Part shown: positions 22,704 through 30,800 of the stretch, in pieces
How the letters are laid out: every line of letters begins with the position of its first letter
How positions within the stretch are numbered: position 1 is the first letter of the stretch
NCBI RefSeq assembly: GCF_000803065.1
Contig: NZ_JSXI01000044.1
Span: 1 to 42,341, forward strand
Source of the DNA: Sphingomonas sp. ERG5
Lineage (GTDB): Bacteria > Pseudomonadota > Alphaproteobacteria > Sphingomonadales > Sphingomonadaceae
DNA: 42,341 nucleotides
Direction of reading: 5' to 3'
Translations under genes and position numbers: made by a program
The notes under the pieces: generated by a model
Told to the model about the DNA's origin: nothing
Database searches by the model: none
What the model saw: the letters and a program-made list of their open reading frames with translations, nothing else

Positions 22704-24230
22704 CTATTTCCGCCCCGGCCGCAACGTGCTGTCCGCTTTCCATTCGGGCGGCCGGTCGGCATCGGCGACGCGTGCGACAAGGTTGTAGAAAAAGCCGTTG
22801 AACTTCGCCGCTGCGGTCCAGTCGATCGGCTGGTCGAGATCATCCTTTGGCTTGTGATAGCCGGTCTGGTACCACAGCCTGTAGCGCCGCTCGGAATCAG
22901 TGCCGGCACGGTAGCCGAACACGAAGCCCGTCGCGGGAATGCCGGCGGCCAGGAACGGCCAGTGATCGGCGCGGCGCAGCAGGTTGCGCTCGGGCTCCGG
23001 ATCATGCTGCACCGTGATGCCATCGGCGCCGGCAGTGACGCGCACCGCATCGCCGAGCGTCGTATCGTCGAGCGCATGGACCGTCATCAACTCGAGCGGG
23101 AAGATCGGGCGCAACTGATCAAGGTTGATGTTAGCGACCAGCGCGTCGCGCGGCACGGTCGGGTGCGCGACGAACTCGGTCGCGCCGAGCAGCCCCTTTT
23201 CTTCCCCGGTAAAGGCCGCGAAGATCACTGAACGGCGATAACCCTTGCCCTGGCGCCGCTCCGCCAGCCGCTGCAGCAACGCGACATAGGCGGCATCGTC
23301 GAGCGTGCCGTTGTACAGCCCGTCGCCCTTCACCGGTTCGCCCCGGCCATAGCCGTCGAGATGCGCGGACAGCACGACATATTGGTTGCGCAGCATCGGG
23401 TCGGTCCCGGGCAGCATGCCGAGCACATTGGCCGAGGTGATCAGTCTCCGACGCAGCCCGACCTTGGCGGCGAACGGCAAGGGCAGGTCGAAATTGGCCA
23501 GTGGCGCGCCCGCGCTGCCGGTGCGGATCAGCGCCCCGACATTGTGCCCGCTACCCGCCAGCAAGCGCGGCAACGCGGCGGGGTTGAGCGTCGCCGCAAA
23601 CAGCCGGTCGGCAGCCGGCGCAGGCGCTCCGACTGGTGCGACGGTGCGCGCATAGGCCACCGGCCATTGCATCGGTTCGATGGTGAAGCCCGGATCGGCA
23701 ATGGTCACGATGCCGATCGCCCCCGCCGCCTCGACCGCCGTGTAGCGCTCCGCCGCGCTGGTCAGTCCGGCGCGCCGCCAGCCATAGCAAAGCACAACCT
23801 TGCCGCGCACATCGCCAAGCGCTTCGCCGCCGCAATAGCCGCGAAACGCCAGCGGCGCGTTCAGCGCGCGCGGCATGTTGGGGGAAGGGCGCAGCGTGAT
23901 GTCGTGCAACAGGCGCAGTGGGGCCGCGCCGATCTGGATGCGCGTCGCGCGCGCATCCACGGTCAGGTTGACCAGCTTCAATTGCTGGTACCAGCCTCCC
24001 TTTTCGCCTGCCGGCCGCAAGCCCGCCGCGGCGAAGCGCGCGGCGAGCAGTCGTGCGGCCCGATCATAGCCCGGCGACCCGGTATCGCGCCCCTCCATCG
24101 CATCGCCCGACAAGGCTTCGGTCGCTTGCCACCAGGCGCGGGTATCGGCGTCACCGATCTCGCTGCTGCGCGGCGCCGATGCGGCAATCGTCGCCAGCGC
24201 CGCGCCCAGTACGAGCCATTTCGAAATCAT
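22704..24230 (-). CDS. Exported M28-family zinc peptidase
   Basis: The 508-aa protein has a short signal peptide (MISKWLVLGAALATIAAS), a PA-like insert (RGKVVLCYGWRRAGLTSA... IGIVTIADPG) and an M28 aminopeptidase domain. Metal and catalytic residues are visible in order: VVLSAHLDGYG (His and Asp), YNGTLDDAAY (bridging Asp), FAAFTGEEKGLLG (catalytic Glu-Glu), NINLDQL (Asp) and TGYHKPKDD (His). The set is complete, so the enzyme should be active in the periplasm. The start at 24228-24230 is chosen for the signal peptide. A small exported protein gene ends 77 nt upstream on the same strand and may be co-transcribed. Together with the S51 peptidase and TonB receptor nearby it suggests peptide scavenging. 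Confidence 0.9.
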   Translation of the reverse strand: MISKWLVLGAALATIAASAPRSSEIGDADTRAWWQATEALSGDAMEGRDTGSPGYDRAARLLAARFAAAGLRPAGEKGGWYQQLKLVNLTVDARATRIQIGAAPLRLLHDITLRPSPNMPRALNAPLAFRGYCGGEALGDVRGKVVLCYGWRRAGLTSAAERYTAVEAAGAIGIVTIADPGFTIEPMQWPVAYARTVAPVGAPAPAADRLFAATLNPAALPRLLAGSGHNVGALIRTGSAGAPLANFDLPLPFAAKVGLRRRLITSANVLGMLPGTDPMLRNQYVVLSAHLDGYGRGEPVKGDGLYNGTLDDAAYVALLQRLAERRQGKGYRRSVIFAAFTGEEKGLLGATEFVAHPTVPRDALVANINLDQLRPIFPLELMTVHALDDTTLGDAVRVTAGADGITVQHDPEPERNLLRRADHWPFLAAGIPATGFVFGYRAGTDSERRYRLWYQTGYHKPKDDLDQPIDWTAAAKFNGFFYNLVARVADADRPPEWKADSTLRPGRK

Positions 24231-24306
24231 GTCCGGCGCCCTTCCGCGATTCAGCGGAACGCTAATCACCCGCAACGGTCGCGTCGAGCACTGCCGGACG
24301 GTCGGG

Positions 24307-24855
24307 TCATTTTTCACCGGGCAGCTTCACGTCCTTGACATAGGAGCATCCCAGCAGCGTCTTGCCGGGATGGCTGGACACGTTGGACAGGGTACGCGTG
24401 ACCCGTGTCGTGATGGTCCAGCCGTTTTCCGGATCCTTCTCCACGGTCTTGAGTATTTCGCGCTCGCCGAGAAACTTGCTTGAGCCCGGCACGACATTCT
24501 CGATCTTCTCGTGTTTTACCAGCTCGGCCGGGTCGGCGATATCCAGTACCGCCATCACCGCATCGCTGCTGAACACGATGGTGCGCGTCTGGTGACCGGC
24601 AATCTCGATCGGCGCCGGCAGGCGATATTGCGACAGGAACAGATTGCCCGACTCCTGCTTGACCCAGCCGCGCTTGCGGTAGCCGGCGTCTTCGTCGCCC
24701 AGCGTGATCGCGAAGCCCATATAGTCGCGAGCATCGATCGCGCAGTTGATTGCGTCGACCACATCGATCTTGGCTGGATCGAACTCCTCGTCCGATTGCG
24801 CGGTCGCCGGCGAGGCGAACAGGATCAGCGCCGAGAATATCGCCTGAAATTTCAT
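24307..24855 (-). CDS. Exported hypothetical protein
   Basis: A 182-aa protein with a clear signal peptide (MKFQAIFSALILFASPATAQ) and ATG 24853-24855 preceded by GGAG. The mature part is a mix of strands and helices, with Cys in DVVDAINCAID and in KTLLGCSYVKDV that could form a disulfide. I do not recognise a family. It precedes the M28 peptidase gene on the same strand by 77 nt. Export is well supported, function is not known. Confidence 0.75.
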   Translation of the reverse strand: MKFQAIFSALILFASPATAQSDEEFDPAKIDVVDAINCAIDARDYMGFAITLGDEDAGYRKRGWVKQESGNLFLSQYRLPAPIEIAGHQTRTIVFSSDAVMAVLDIADPAELVKHEKIENVVPGSSKFLGEREILKTVEKDPENGWTITTRVTRTLSNVSSHPGKTLLGCSYVKDVKLPGEK

Positions 24856-25177
24856 TGGTTACGCTCCACAAATTCACCCGGTCCGGGGCGGGCGTTATCA
24901 TGTGTCGGTGCGCTCGCACATCCCGCACGGGCGGCGTGTGGTGCACGACCGCCGGTCAACCATGAGATGGCTGATGGACCAATCGCTGCGGTTCATTGTA
25001 AATTGCGTATCGATTGAGCGATTGTTGGTTAACGGTGCATCGTCCATCGCCGCTGATGGAGACGAGGCCTGGTAAGTATAACATGAATATCGTCGGATCC
25101 GGGCGGGTTACAATCCGTCAAAATCGGCCTATTAATGGTTCGGTTATATCGATGATATCTGCGGATCGGGGCACGCC
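24856..25177. other. Divergent promoter region
   Basis: These 322 bases separate the exported hypothetical protein (minus) from the 132-aa protein (plus). The right half is AT-rich and should hold the plus-strand promoter. A 32-codon frame (ATG at 25083) ends in a TGA that overlaps the ATG at 25178 by 4 nt; it could be an upstream leader frame, but it has no good ribosome site. Nothing else was recognised. Confidence 0.4.
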
Positions 25178-25576
25178 ATGACGACGCACTATAATTTCGA
25201 TTATGATGCTCGCCGACGATTCCTGAAATTGACTCTTTCCGGCCTATGGGATCGCGAGACGCTCGCTGCTTTTCAGCGCGAGGCCGCTGCTTTGCTCAGC
25301 AAGGTCACGAATGCGGGCCATGCCGATGCCAGTGGCAGGATCCTGATCGACGTGAGGGACTATGCCGTTCAGTCGCAGGAGATCGCCGATGCGGTCAGCG
25401 CGCTCGTCCCGACCTATGGGGTGCTGGCGGAACGCATCGCGGTGATCTGGTCGCAATCCGCATTGCAGAAGATGCAGATGCGGCGGCTGCTGACGTCCGA
25501 CAAACTGCGCTTCATGATGTCGGAAGAAGAAGCGCTTGCCTGGCTGTTCGACGCGCCGCTTGCCAAAACGGGCTGA
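25178..25576 (+). CDS. STAS/SpoIIAA-like protein
   Basis: A 132-aa soluble protein: a beta strand (YNFDYDARRRFLKLTLSGLW), a helix with DRETLAAFQREAAALL, a central strand RILIDVRDYAV, and helices ending MSEEEALAWLF. This alternation and the I-L-I-D-V-R-D core resemble SpoIIAA-like/STAS-fold proteins found as small stand-alone proteins in Alphaproteobacteria. No conserved phosphorylatable Ser of the anti-sigma antagonist type is obvious. It is convergent with the histidine kinase gene, 29 nt away. Fold assignment is moderate, role unknown. Confidence 0.6.
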   Translation: MTTHYNFDYDARRRFLKLTLSGLWDRETLAAFQREAAALLSKVTNAGHADASGRILIDVRDYAVQSQEIADAVSALVPTYGVLAERIAVIWSQSALQKMQMRRLLTSDKLRFMMSEEEALAWLFDAPLAKTG

Positions 25577-25605
25577 CCGCGCGGTGGCGACAGGAGCGGT
25601 GCGCG

Positions 25606-26919
25606 TCACAGCAGGATCCGGAACACCGCCCCTTCGTCGCTGTCGATCAGGTCGATCGACCCGCCATGCGCGATCACGATCTGCCGCACCAGATTGAGGC
25701 CAACGCCCGTCCCCGCCGCGCGCGTCGTGAAGAAGGGCAGGAACACATCCCTGCGGACCGCGTCGGGCACGCCGGGACCATTGTCCGCCACTTCGATCAG
25801 TGCGCCGCCATCAACGCGCCGCGCAATCGACAGCCGCACCTCACCGACCCGGCCCGCTTCGCTTGTCGCCTGAGCGGCGTTGCGCAGCAGGTTGATCAGC
25901 ACCTGCGCCAACAGGTCGGGATCGGCCTGCAACGCCATGTCTGGCGCGACGTCGATGCTCAGCGCCACCGCCGGCCAGTCCGCTGCGAACAGCCGCCCCA
26001 GTTCGCGCGCAAACGGATCGGCGGCGAAGGAGCGGGCATTGACTTCGGGTGGCTTGGCGACCGCGCGATAGCTGTCGATGAAATGGCGCAATCCCTCGGC
26101 GCGGCGCACCAGGGTGGTCATCGCGGTGCGCGCGGATTCGATGTCGGGCGGATCGGTGTCGAGCACCGCGGCCGCCGTGCCGGCGAGCGATGTGACCGGG
26201 GTCAGCGAATTGAGGATCTCATGCGTCAGCACGCGAACCAGGTCGGTCTGCGCCGCCATCTCGACCGCGTCGAGCGTGCCCTGCACCGGCTCGACGGTGA
26301 TTGCGCGCACGTGCACGCCGAGCCGGTCGAGCGCGCCGGTACGAACAATCGCGCGCTGCGGGCCAGCGGGGAGGCGCAGGATCAGTACCTCCTGGCCGGC
26401 TTCTCCGCTGCGCGCGAGACGCGCGGCGAAGGTCGCGCCATAACCCGTATAATCCTCCGGCCGCGTGCCCTGGCCATGGCCGAACAGGCGCCGTGCGGCC
26501 TTGTTGACCAGCCGGACGCCCTGTTCGTCATCGACCGTCAGCAGCGCGACGGGCACGTCATCGACCAGTGCCTCGAGAAAGCGCAGCTCGCGCAGCCCTT
26601 CGTCGCGCCGCGTCTGAAGTGCGCGCATCGCATCGTCGAGCGCTTTGCTCAACGTGCCGAAGCCCACGCCGCCACGACTGTCGAAGCGCGCGGTGATGTC
26701 GCCGAAATGCAACGCCTCGACGAAACGCGCGACCATCATATTGGTGCGCTCGACATGGCGCCATAAACCCCATGCGACGCCCGCGACGATCAGCGCGGCA
26801 ACGATCCGCGCGACCGCCAGATCAGGTGTCTGCAGCGCGAGTAAAAGCCCGAGCAAAGCAACGAACAGCGCCGCGATCCATGCCGCGAGTCCGAGCGTGA
26901 AGCGGCGGTCAAAGCCCAT
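25606..26919 (-). CDS. NtrY-like membrane sensor histidine kinase
   Basis: A 437-aa kinase. Two hydrophobic helices (residues ~9-29, ~37-53) enclose almost no periplasmic loop. They are followed by a HAMP-like stretch (VEALHFGDITARF), a PAS-like region (LVDDVPVALLTVDDEQGVRL), the phospho-acceptor block RVLTHEILNSLTPVTSLA (His in H-E-I) and a complete ATPase domain: LLRNAAQA (N-box), VADNGPGVP (G1) and FFTTRAAGTGVGLNLV (F/G2). The absence of a periplasmic sensor suggests detection in the membrane or cytoplasm. The ATG (26917-26919) lies inside the last codons of the response-regulator gene with GGAG just before it, so translation is coupled. The pair faces the ABC exporter operon. Confidence 0.9.
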   Translation of the reverse strand: MGFDRRFTLGLAAWIAALFVALLGLLLALQTPDLAVARIVAALIVAGVAWGLWRHVERTNMMVARFVEALHFGDITARFDSRGGVGFGTLSKALDDAMRALQTRRDEGLRELRFLEALVDDVPVALLTVDDEQGVRLVNKAARRLFGHGQGTRPEDYTGYGATFAARLARSGEAGQEVLILRLPAGPQRAIVRTGALDRLGVHVRAITVEPVQGTLDAVEMAAQTDLVRVLTHEILNSLTPVTSLAGTAAAVLDTDPPDIESARTAMTTLVRRAEGLRHFIDSYRAVAKPPEVNARSFAADPFARELGRLFAADWPAVALSIDVAPDMALQADPDLLAQVLINLLRNAAQATSEAGRVGEVRLSIARRVDGGALIEVADNGPGVPDAVRRDVFLPFFTTRAAGTGVGLNLVRQIVIAHGGSIDLIDSDEGAVFRILL

Positions 26920-28324
26920 GCTTCTCCATCCTGCGATACAGCGCGGCACGCGACAAACCGAGTTCGGCGGCGGCGGAGGAGATGTTGTAAGCATGCTTCT
27001 TCAGCGCCTGCTCGACCAGCTGGCGCTCGACCCGGTCGAGATTGAGATCGTTCGCGATCGGAGCGACCACTGCCTCCGGCGCGATGCTCGGGGTGCTGTG
27101 GGGCGTCGGGTTGCCGAGCGGGAAATCGTCCGGCTCAAGCGGCGCATCGCCGGCCAGGATCACCGCGCGTTCGATCGCATGGCGCAGCGCGCGGACATTG
27201 CCGGGCCAGCTATGCGCCATGAGCGCGGCGCGCGCTGCGGCGGTCAGGGTGGGGGCGGGGCGGTTATAACGCTTGGCATAATGGTCGAGGAAATGATCGA
27301 CCAGGGCGGGCACGTCCTCGCGCCGATCGCGCAAGGGGGGCAATTCGATCTCGACCGTGTTGAGCCGGAACAGCAGATCCTGACGGAACAGCTTTTCGTC
27401 GCGCAGCATTGCCGGGGTCAGGTTGGTCGCGGCGATGACGCGGATATCGACCGGCACCGGCCGGTTGGCGCCGACCGGCGTGACCTGGCGCTGTTCCAGC
27501 ACGGTGAGCAGTTTGGGCTGGAGGTGGAGCGGCAAATTGCCGATTTCGTCGAGGAACAAGGTGCCCCCGCTTGCTGCCTGGATACGCCCGATCCGGTCGC
27601 CCTTGGCGTCGGTGAAGGCGCCTTTCACATGGCCGAATAATTCGGAATCGATCAGTTCGGTCGCGATCGCGCCGAGATCGACGGTGAGCATCGGTTGCTC
27701 TGCGCGCAATGACTGACGGTGCACCGCGCGCGCGACCAGTTCCTTGCCCGTGCCGTTCTCGCCGAGCACGAGTACATTGGCGTCGGTCGGCGCGGCGCGC
27801 GCGATCAGCGAATTGACGCGCGCCATCGGCGCTGCCGTACCGATCAGCGGCGGCGTGTTGCCCGGCGCCGGGTCGGCGACCGCCGCAACCTTGGCGCGCT
27901 CGGTCGCGACCATCTTGCGCGATCCGGCCAGCGCCGCGGCGGTGCGCACGGTGGTCAGCAGCCGCTCGTTCGCCCAGGGCTTGGAGATGAAATCGGTCGC
28001 GCCGCGCTTCATCGCCTCGACCGCGATCTTCACCCCGGCATGCGCGGTGATCATCACAACGATCAGGTCGGGGTGCGCGGCCAGCAGCCGGTCGAGCAGC
28101 GCCAGCCCTTCCGCCGCATCGGTCGCCCCACGCGCGAAATTGGCGTCGAGCAGCACCACATCGGGCGCATGCGCGCCGGCTGCCATCATCGCATCGGCCG
28201 GGTTGGAGGCGGTGACCACCTCGCGGAACATGGTGCGCAGCAACAGCCGCGCCGCGATCAGGATGTCCTCGTCATCGTCAATGACCAGGCAGCAGTCGAA
28301 TTCGGGGGAGGATTGGTTCGCCAT
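26909..28324 (-). CDS. Sigma-54-dependent NtrC-family response regulator
   Basis: A 471-aa activator with three domains: receiver (LVIDDDEDILIAARLLLR; phospho-acceptor Asp in VVLLDANFARG; conserved Lys in FISKPW), AAA+ (Walker A VLGENGTGKELVARAV; GHVKGAFTDAKGDRIGRIQA; Walker B GGTLFLDEIGNLP; R-fingers after IRVIAATNL) and a Fis-type HTH (HAYNISSAAAELGLSRAALY). The sigma-54-contacting loop reads GAFTDA, not GAFTGA; this variant occurs in a recognised subset of activators. ATG at 28322-28324 is preferred to a TTG six codons upstream. A -24/-12 promoter about 115 nt away on the opposite strand is its probable target. Confidence 0.93.
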   Translation of the reverse strand: MANQSSPEFDCCLVIDDDEDILIAARLLLRTMFREVVTASNPADAMMAAGAHAPDVVLLDANFARGATDAAEGLALLDRLLAAHPDLIVVMITAHAGVKIAVEAMKRGATDFISKPWANERLLTTVRTAAALAGSRKMVATERAKVAAVADPAPGNTPPLIGTAAPMARVNSLIARAAPTDANVLVLGENGTGKELVARAVHRQSLRAEQPMLTVDLGAIATELIDSELFGHVKGAFTDAKGDRIGRIQAASGGTLFLDEIGNLPLHLQPKLLTVLEQRQVTPVGANRPVPVDIRVIAATNLTPAMLRDEKLFRQDLLFRLNTVEIELPPLRDRREDVPALVDHFLDHYAKRYNRPAPTLTAAARAALMAHSWPGNVRALRHAIERAVILAGDAPLEPDDFPLGNPTPHSTPSIAPEAVVAPIANDLNLDRVERQLVEQALKKHAYNISSAAAELGLSRAALYRRMEKHGL

Positions 28325-28347
28325 ATGACCGTTCTCGTACAATCGCC

Positions 28348-28361
28348 GTTCGATATCGGAC
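28348..28361 (+). promoter_or_regulatory. Candidate upstream activator site
   Basis: The near-palindrome GTTCGATATCGGAC (12 of 14 symmetric) lies 78-91 nt upstream of the -24 element, the usual distance for an NtrC-type activator. A further half-site-like TTCCGAAC is at 28379-28386; the same 8-mer, inverted, occurs in the palindrome at 28618-28651. Binding is inferred. Confidence 0.35.
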
Positions 28362-28438
28362 AGTCAATTTCCATGCCATTCCGAACGAAACAAACCTTTC
28401 CCACGAGAAAATGGCGAAAATCTGCGGTTTACGAAAAC

Positions 28439-28453
28439 TGGCACGACTGATGC
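28439..28453 (+). promoter_or_regulatory. Sigma-54 (-24/-12) promoter
   Basis: TGGCACGACTGATGC fits the consensus TGGCAC-N5-TTGC with one mismatch (A for the first T). The invariant GG and GC are 10 nt apart, as required. It is 43 nt before the small peptide gene and close to the gene for a sigma-54 activator, which strengthens the call. Confidence 0.85.
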
Positions 28454-28495
28454 GAAGCTATTCACATCGGCACACCCGCCGATCGGAGAATGACC

Positions 28496-28594
28496 ATGAA
28501 GACCCCCTTCGCCTTTCATGTCCTGAGCGTCACCGGCGCTGTTTTCGCCACCTTGTGCCTGACCATCGCATCGGCTCCGCCGGTATTCGCATGA
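28496..28594 (+). CDS. 32-aa secreted peptide at the head of the sigma-54 exporter operon
   Basis: The ATG at 28496 has GGAGAA 5 nt upstream and lies 43 nt past the -12 element. The product (MKTPFAFHVLSVTGAVFATL, then CLTIASAPPVFA) is almost entirely a signal-peptide-like sequence: one Lys, a hydrophobic core, then an A-x-A-like end (PPVFA) directly at the stop. If it is cleaved there, no mature peptide remains, so the product may instead be a short membrane peptide, a leader that tunes downstream translation, or the first half of a frameshifted gene. Its stop overlaps the next possible start by 4 nt (ATGA). No family is recognised. Confidence 0.6.
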   Translation: MKTPFAFHVLSVTGAVFATLCLTIASAPPVFA

Positions 28595-28740
28595 ACGCCG
28601 CCCCAGCGGTCTCCGGCGTCCGTTTCCGGACACATGTGTTCGGAAACGGACAGGCTGATGTCGCTGCGCCGCGCTCCGCCCTCGTGCGGACCGCTGGCAC
28701 GCCGCTTGCTAGCCATTCGGGCGAGAGGGATGAAAATTGA
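28591..28740 (+). CDS. Possible 49-aa protein bridging the peptide gene and the adaptor gene
   Basis: The frame starts ATG at 28591 (overlapping the stop of the 32-aa gene) and its TGA (28738-28740) overlaps the ATG of the adaptor gene by 1 nt. This chain of overlaps suggests translation. The sequence (MNAAPAVSGVRFRTHVFGNG, then ADVAAPRSALVRTAG) has no recognisable domain. Much of it coincides with the 34-bp palindrome, so the DNA may be constrained as a structure rather than as a protein. Low confidence. Confidence 0.3.
   Translation: MNAAPAVSGVRFRTHVFGNGQADVAAPRSALVRTAGTPLASHSGERDEN
28618..28651. repeat. 34-bp near-perfect palindrome between peptide gene and exporter genes
   Basis: Arms GTCCGTTTCCG (28618-28628) and CGGAAACGGAC (28641-28651) pair perfectly. 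The 12-nt centre contains the perfect palindrome ACACATGTGT, so the whole unit has a single mismatched pair. No T-run follows. It could be an operator for a dimeric protein such as the NtrC-type regulator, or an RNA hairpin that limits read-through or protects the peptide mRNA. Confidence 0.8.
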
Positions 28741-30092
28741 TGAGTGTCGTGCGCATGCCCCAGGACCAGCCGATCTCCGCCACCCATAAACCGGGCATGA
28801 GGACCGGTGCGGCCGTCACTGGCTCCGGCATGGATCGCTCGGTCACGGTCCGTCGCATGCCGTCCTGGGCCAAATGGGCCACGATCGCCGCTGTAGTGCT
28901 CGTCGCTCTTGCCGCTTTCTGGTTTTACGCCCCGCGCACCGGCTCGCAGACCGTCGCCGCCGACCGGTTGACCATCTCGCCCGTGCGCAGCGGCAAATTC
29001 GAAGATTTCGTTCCGCTGCGTGCCCGCGTCACGCCGCTCTTCACCGTCTTTCTCGATGCGATCGAAGGCGGCCGGGTTGAAAAGGTCATTGCCGAGGACG
29101 GCGTTGACCTCGCCCCGGGCCAGCTCATCGCCATACTCTCCAATGCCGAACTTCAGCTCTCCGTGCTCGCGCGCCAGACCGAGGTCGAGCAGCAGATCAA
29201 CAATATGCGCAGCCAGGAACTGGCGCTGTCGCAAACCCGTCTCGCCAACCAGCGCTCGGTGCTCGAGGCCGGCCTGTCCGCTGATAAGGCGCGCCGCCAA
29301 TTCGAGCGTGAGTCGCCGCTCGCCGCCCGGGGCTTCGTCGCGGGCCGCCAGTTCGCCGACACGCAGGACCAGTATCGCTACGAACAGCAGCGCCTCGCCG
29401 TGCTGCGCCGTGGCCAGGCGACCGACGAGCGCCTGCAAGGCAGCCAGCTTGCGCAGCAACGGGCTTCCTCGCAATCGCTTCAGTCGAGCCTTGCGCTTGC
29501 CCGGTCGAGCCTGGAGGCGCTCAACCTGCGCGCGCCGGTCGGCGGCAAGCTGTCGGGCTTCGACATTCAGGTCGGTCAGTCGCTGAAGCGCGGCGAGCGC
29601 ATCGGCCAGATCGACAGCCCGGGCCGCAACAAGCTGATGGCAGGGGTCGACGAATTCTATCTCGGGCGGGTCCAGTTGGGGCAGAAAGCGAATGTCGAAC
29701 TGGCCGGCAAGAATTACCCCGCACGCGTCGCCAAAATCTACCCGCAGGTTCAGAATGGCCAGTTCCAGGTCGACCTGCAGTTCATCGGCGCCGAACCCGC
29801 CGCGATCCAGCGCGGCCAGACTTTGCAGGCAAAGCTGACGCTCGGCGATCCCGCACCGGCGCGGTTGATCCCCGCTGGCGCCTTCTACAACGAGACCGGC
29901 GGCAATTGGGTGTTCGTGGTCTCGCCCGACGGCAAGAGCGCGGTCAAGCGCACCGTTCGGCTTGGCCGCCGCAATCCGGATTCGATCGAAGTGCTCGAAG
30001 GCCTCGATACCGGAGAGCGCGTCATCACCTCCCCCTATACCGGTTTCGTCGACAAGGACCGGCTCGACATCGACCTCACGGCAAAGGACTGA
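28740..30092 (+). CDS. HlyD/MacA-type periplasmic adaptor of an ABC exporter
   Basis: A 450-aa membrane fusion protein: a ~42-residue cytoplasmic tail, one transmembrane helix (residues ~43-63, WAKWATIAAVVLVALAAFWF), a barrel-sandwich half (VFLDAIEGGRVEKVIAEDGV and later LNLRAPVGGKLSGFDIQVGQ), a long coiled-coil hairpin between them (~145-265, rich in Gln/Arg/Leu) and a C-terminal beta-barrel and membrane-proximal domain (IPAGAFYNETGGNWVFVVSP). This is the MacA-like adaptor plan linking an inner-membrane pump to an outer-membrane channel; no channel gene is present here. The ATG at 28740 overlaps the previous stop. The ATPase gene follows after 3 nt. Confidence 0.92.
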   Translation: MSVVRMPQDQPISATHKPGMRTGAAVTGSGMDRSVTVRRMPSWAKWATIAAVVLVALAAFWFYAPRTGSQTVAADRLTISPVRSGKFEDFVPLRARVTPLFTVFLDAIEGGRVEKVIAEDGVDLAPGQLIAILSNAELQLSVLARQTEVEQQINNMRSQELALSQTRLANQRSVLEAGLSADKARRQFERESPLAARGFVAGRQFADTQDQYRYEQQRLAVLRRGQATDERLQGSQLAQQRASSQSLQSSLALARSSLEALNLRAPVGGKLSGFDIQVGQSLKRGERIGQIDSPGRNKLMAGVDEFYLGRVQLGQKANVELAGKNYPARVAKIYPQVQNGQFQVDLQFIGAEPAAIQRGQTLQAKLTLGDPAPARLIPAGAFYNETGGNWVFVVSPDGKSAVKRTVRLGRRNPDSIEVLEGLDTGERVITSPYTGFVDKDRLDIDLTAKD

Positions 30093-30095
30093 AAT

Positions 30096-30776
<681 letters not shown>

Positions 30777-30800
30777 AGCCCCAGATTCCGGAGACAGCCC

